From Favolaschia claudopus (lineage: Eukaryota; Basidiomycota; Agaricomycetes; Agaricales; Mycenaceae), in the NCBI GenBank assembly GCA_037176885.1, contig JAWWNJ010000062.1, positions 1,116,001 to 1,180,000 of the forward strand: a stretch of 64,000 nt of DNA, in the 5' to 3' direction. Positions within the stretch are counted from its first letter, which is position 1; each line of letters starts with the position of its first letter. The notes below the pieces were generated by a model, which was not told where the DNA came from, made no database searches, and saw nothing but the letters and a program-made list of their open reading frames with translations. Of the stretch, positions 60,305 to 64,000 are shown piece after piece. The position numbers and the translations under genes are program-made.

Positions 60305-61565
60305 GTATATCGAGAAAAAAATCAAAGAGCACACCGCGCTTTGTGTAAACTGTAACTGTGCCAATTCTGTATCACATTTAGCAATGTCTTGGGGCGAATC
60401 ACCAAATAAATCGTCGACATTTTCAGATTTCTAGCCCATTTCTTATACAATCCAATGAGTTCGGACCGCCATCGGCCGATGATGTCTGCTGCCTAACCAC
60501 CAACCACTGGCACCTTGACTGGCACACAGTGAGAGCGATACCTGATATCGTCTAGGATAACTGGCTTCACAATGGCTTTGGCCTCAACTTGCATGCAATG
60601 TCGGAGACTGAGATTGGCTCCAGTCCACCGCATTCATCTACCGAAGCTCGACGCTGGCCCTCTCGCAGTCTGACCTTGTCTCTATCTGTCTGCTAATGAC
60701 TATGGCGCAAGCACTGCAAGAATCTTCCCTACCATTCGTTTCAAAAACCAAAGACTCGGAGTGTGGTTTCCGAAGCAGTACAGATTCACTGACATAGAGA
60801 ATACTTACGAACATCAACATGGTCTGAGCCCCGACTGCTTCTGGTAGCGCGTTCCTGGCCCTTGGGAAGGCTGCCGTTCGTGCGAGGTCGATTCAATCAC
60901 GATACGGCGCAGATTGGCAACTAACATCGAATCCATGTGAATGGATTTGTTGTAAATTTGGCGGTAAGTCAAGCGTCTCGTTCAATTGAAAATTGGTTTA
61001 AATCGAACATACTTAGACCATGTACGCAGACACTGGCTCCAACCTAGTGCGAATGACGTCGATCGCTCGTTAGGAAAGCCAGAAAATTCGATGACTCAAC
61101 AATTGCTTTGGGTGAAATCAAGACAGGACGGAAACGGAAAGGCCCGGTTGTATGAGCTATCGAATTCACAAGTTATACGACACCGCGGCGGATGCGTCAG
61201 GGTTCCCGACGTGCGTGCACCTTACTCTGTTTTTGCTTCCTTCTAAAGGTCCGGGGTGCTCATGAATAGCAAATATCTTAGCCCCCAATGCCGTCTTTAG
61301 CTGGCAATTCGACGGCCTGCTTTGGCTTTGTATGTCGACGGGTACGCCTGGACAAATACGCAAATTCTTGAACGGTAATAGTATGCTCGAGCGGTGGATC
61401 GTCAGGCATGAACATCTTGAACTTCGTTCGCGAAAACTTGAATCTCCTGCTCAGTCTCTGGAAGCCGCTATCTGATCTCGCTGCTAGCTTTGTGATTCAT
61501 TGCCACTGGTAGCCGGCATCTTGTTCTCCCCCAGAGTTGAGCACCGTTTAGACGCGTCGAGTCCC
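60305..61565. other. 1.26 kb intergenic region inside the repeat pair
   Basis: Short open frames only (for example 60638-60820 minus, 60986-61246 plus) with no domain. No further repeat unit, tRNA or snRNA is visible. It ends where copy B of the inverted repeat starts. Confidence 0.5.
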
Positions 61566-62741
61566 TACGCGGTCACATTCCTTTGTGTCACCTTCCATCA
61601 ATCAAGCCGGAACTTGCCGGGCCAGCCTATTTAAGCCAATTGTGGTCAGTTGTGGGCGTCCACACATATCTCTCCTCTACCACCACCTCCCCCCCACTCG
61701 ACCCCAACTCTGCTCAACAACTGTGAGCTCAAGACACGTATAGGGTGCGAGTTTCTCTAGTTCGTGTTGTGCCTCTCGCAGTCGAGGACCCATTGCCACC
61801 GGCGTCCGTGGTGTCCTATCTCATGTCCCAAGCGGCGCGACCATCGCGACCATCTTCTCAATAGGCCTCAATACGCGATGGTTGATGAAGCTGGGGTGGA
61901 GTAGCGCCTGTGCCACTGGCAATGTCGATGACAGTTATCAAATGCGCTTGCACCGTTCCTGGTTGACCGTCAATGCGCCCGACCGTCCCTGTCGACATTC
62001 AGCCAGCGCACGGGCGCAGAATTGTCGTCAAGAAAAAAAGGTGTGTCTTTTTGCTTTCCTTACTGTTGCTCAGGATCGTTGATCGCGTTCGTAACTAGGA
62101 ATTGAGCCCCGACTATTGGCTCTGAATGGATTCGGACTAGCACTGGGTGAGTTTCATTGCTGTTGATGACTCGTTCCACAGTAACATTGATTCGTAGATA
62201 TCCTCAAGCACAGAAGTCACTAGCACACTCTGTGCCCCAAGTTATGAGAAGTTTGTCATCAAGAAAAAAAAAAGTGCGTCTTTCTTGCTTAGTTTCAGGG
62301 ATCATTGAACGCGTTCGAACTAAGGAATGAGCACTGACTATTGGCTCTGACTGGGTTCGGACTCGGTAAGTTTCATTGCTGTGGACGACTCGTTCCACAC
62401 TAACATTTGTTCGCAGATATCCTCAAACACAAAATCACTAGCACGCTCTGTGCCTCAAGCTGTGATCCTCGCCGCAAGTATAGAACTATCTTGAGATTCC
62501 TGTCGCTTGTATGTAGTCTTTGGACCGCTAATAATGGGAGGGGGCGGCTTGTCCTGGTCGTGGGGGAGTGAGACGCGCCGAGGGGCAACCGGAGCGCGTC
62601 ACCCACAGGGTTTTACCCCATGGCCTCCTGCGTAATAGTGGCGGGGACTTGTTCGCCCCGAAAATAAAATAAATTGACGGAAAATGTGTGCGGTTTGAGT
62701 TCATTTGAGTGCATGGAACTCTCAAGCCTTCGTCGCACTTG
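61566..62741 (+). repeat. Inverted repeat copy B (1.2 kb, intron-bearing unit)
   Basis: Plus-strand copy of the same unit as 52305-53825. It has a TATTTAA box (61629-61635), a short pyrimidine-rich exon, a GT-AG intron 61738-61781, a larger exon (about 61782-62146), and two modules with 51-nt introns at 62147-62197 and 62366-62416 that start GTRAGT, end TTCGYAG and include a TAAC branch-like motif. Each module has an A-run/T-run stem-loop (for example about 62031-62056). The right end (62560-62741) holds a block with GTTTTACCCCATGG and CCCCGAAAATAAA. The open frame in the large exon (about 61782-62082) is also open in copy A but has no domain. No mobile-element protein is encoded. Confidence 0.85.
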
Positions 62742-63707
62742 AAACTCGAGATATAAAGTGTTACTTCGAATCTCCCCACAGTGATTGCGTCCGCTTCGGC
62801 GCCAGCTCGCGCTGGGCTGTTCAAGGCCAAATCCCGAATTTCCGCCTGCCACTTTGGATCGTGGGTCCTGAATTTAAAGCTTACGTCGACCTCGGGCTAG
62901 TCCGTAAGACTGTCCGTTGCTCTTCGTCTTCGAGACATATGCATGCATCCTCACCCTATTTCTCCTCTCTAGTATCTGTCGACGATGTTCGTAGAATCGA
63001 CGGAACTCGTGGCTTCCATTCGACGACAATTTCACTCTTTTTCGGAGTCCTTGTTCCTCAATGACCTGAAGGTGCCAAGCTTGTGCCAAACTGATCTGCA
63101 TACCATCATCAATCGCATCAATGATTCAGTCATTGATCGCCGCACGGAATTCGATCCCTTCAATTTCTTTGTCCCTCCATTCAAGACGAGCAATATCCGC
63201 TTCAGCCTGATATACTCGACCTGATCAGCGCTCAGGCATCGACGGCAGGTTCCGAGTCTTCATCAATCGTAACTGATCGTTTTATTCGTCTGTTATGTTC
63301 ATATTTGGGTGGGTCGTTGATTGGTCGTTGATATTCAATTTTAATTGTGAGCTCAGTTGTCTTCTAAAAGTCAAGCGCTAAGCTTCCGCCTCGAGGAGGG
63401 CCGGAGGCCATCTCCCTAGTCATTTTCGGTGTGAAAGCAAGGGGCGCTAGCATTAGTAGTAGCAAGGCGGTTCCGCAAAACCCCATCATGAACTTGAGTC
63501 TGAGTCACAGTGAATCACACCATTTCTTTCTGCAGCTGCTCTGACGATTCAGGGTACCGGCTGCGGATACATCGACTCACCAGCGGTCGCGAACCTCTGA
63601 ACATACGAAACGATTCTCAAGGGAAGCGTACAAAAGCAGATGTTTTCAAAGTTCGAAATGCATCGATATCGACATCCAGTACTTGGAGCAGATCCATCTC
63701 TCATACC
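62742..63707. other. intergenic region between repeat B and the kinesin gene
   Basis: About 960 bp. Open frames (62705-63064, 62985-63224) lack domains. It contains the promoter of the kinesin gene; no RNA gene or repeat is visible. Confidence 0.45.
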
Positions 63708-64000
63708 ATGGCGACTTCGGCGACTTTGACCACCACTCATCTCTCCACGTTTCGCAACATTTTAGACGAATGGCACCAAAACAGATCGAAGACAGCCCCT
63801 ACGAAAGGGTTTCTGTTGCCTTTTGAGGAGTTGCAACAATCTTCCAGGAAGGACGCGTTGAAAGACGTGATTGTCGCGTTTAGAACTCGTCCACCTCTTC
63901 CGAACGAGGCTGCGGAGAAGTTTCGCGCCGATCCTGACGCGCAGGACGCGGCTGAGACTGAGGCTGCCGCTGTGGAGTTTTGTTCTGGTATCACGGTGAC
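63708..64000 (+). CDS. Kinesin motor protein, N-terminal part (runs off the window)
   Basis: The ATG at 63708-63710 opens a frame that stays open to base 64000. It reads MATSATLTTTHLSTFRNILD, then KGFLLPFEELQQSSRKDA and KDVIVAFRTRPPLPNEAAEK, then AVEFCSGITV. The segment IVAFRTRPPLPNEA is the first beta strand of a kinesin motor, in the form seen in kinesin-13/KIF2-type proteins. The rest of the motor lies outside the window, so subfamily and completeness cannot be judged. Kinesin-13 proteins shorten microtubules rather than walk. The gene sits just outside the inverted repeat pair. Confidence 0.65.
   Translation, partial: MATSATLTTTHLSTFRNILDEWHQNRSKTAPTKGFLLPFEELQQSSRKDALKDVIVAFRTRPPLPNEAAEKFRADPDAQDAAETEAAAVEFCSGITV

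Overview
The window reads as nuclear DNA of a filamentous basidiomycete, most likely an agaricomycete. Genes are dense and lie on both strands, almost all are cut by many 45-60 nt spliceosomal introns, and a U2 snRNA gene is present. The gene content is typical of mushroom-forming fungi: a PLAC8 protein, a P450 with a fragmented gene, an F-box/LRR gene, a Xi-class GST and a GH54 arabinofuranosidase. Nothing bacterial (operons, ribosome binding sites, CRISPR) is present, and real starts are ATG. Gene spans given here run from start codon to stop codon, and exon joins were deduced by hand from GT-AG (or GC-AG) signals and family conservation.

Left part (1-22.7 kb): a partial PLAC8 protein, the ribosome-biogenesis DEAH helicase Ecm16/DHX37, the termination helicase Sen1, translin, the SAGA subunit Sgf29, a small heat shock protein with a TATA box and a heat-shock-element-like site, a Dpb3/CHRAC-type histone-fold protein, a 2OG-Fe(II) dioxygenase, a frameshifted F-box gene and the aminoacyl-tRNA synthetase cofactor Arc1.

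Middle part (24-51 kb): a cytochrome P450, mitochondrial uL6, a four-helix MARVEL-like membrane protein, V-ATPase proteolipid c' (Vma11), a ZCCHC10-like zinc-knuckle protein, Sec14, the 9-1-1 clamp subunit Hus1, a Maf-type nucleotide pyrophosphatase, NUDCD1, a PP2C phosphatase, a sugar transporter, a FAD monooxygenase, a metallo-beta-lactamase-fold protein, Bud22 and the U2 snRNA gene.

Right part (51-64 kb): a MYND-like zinc finger protein, then an inverted pair of a 1.2-1.5 kb repeat (52305-53825 and 61566-62741). The pair brackets about 7.7 kb carrying Tad2, a secreted Cys-rich protein, a glutathionyl-hydroquinone reductase and a GH54/CBM42 arabinofuranosidase. A kinesin gene runs off the right edge. 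Each repeat copy carries a TATA-like box and well-formed small introns, including a module whose intron is 51 nt in every case seen, so it looks like a spliced, probably non-coding transcription unit rather than a simple transposon end.

The genes are mostly independent housekeeping loci and do not form an obvious biosynthetic cluster. The two most unusual themes are the inverted, intron-bearing repeat pair and the six introns that only make sense with a GC donor. One of these sits inside the Sen1 P-loop next to a competing GT donor.
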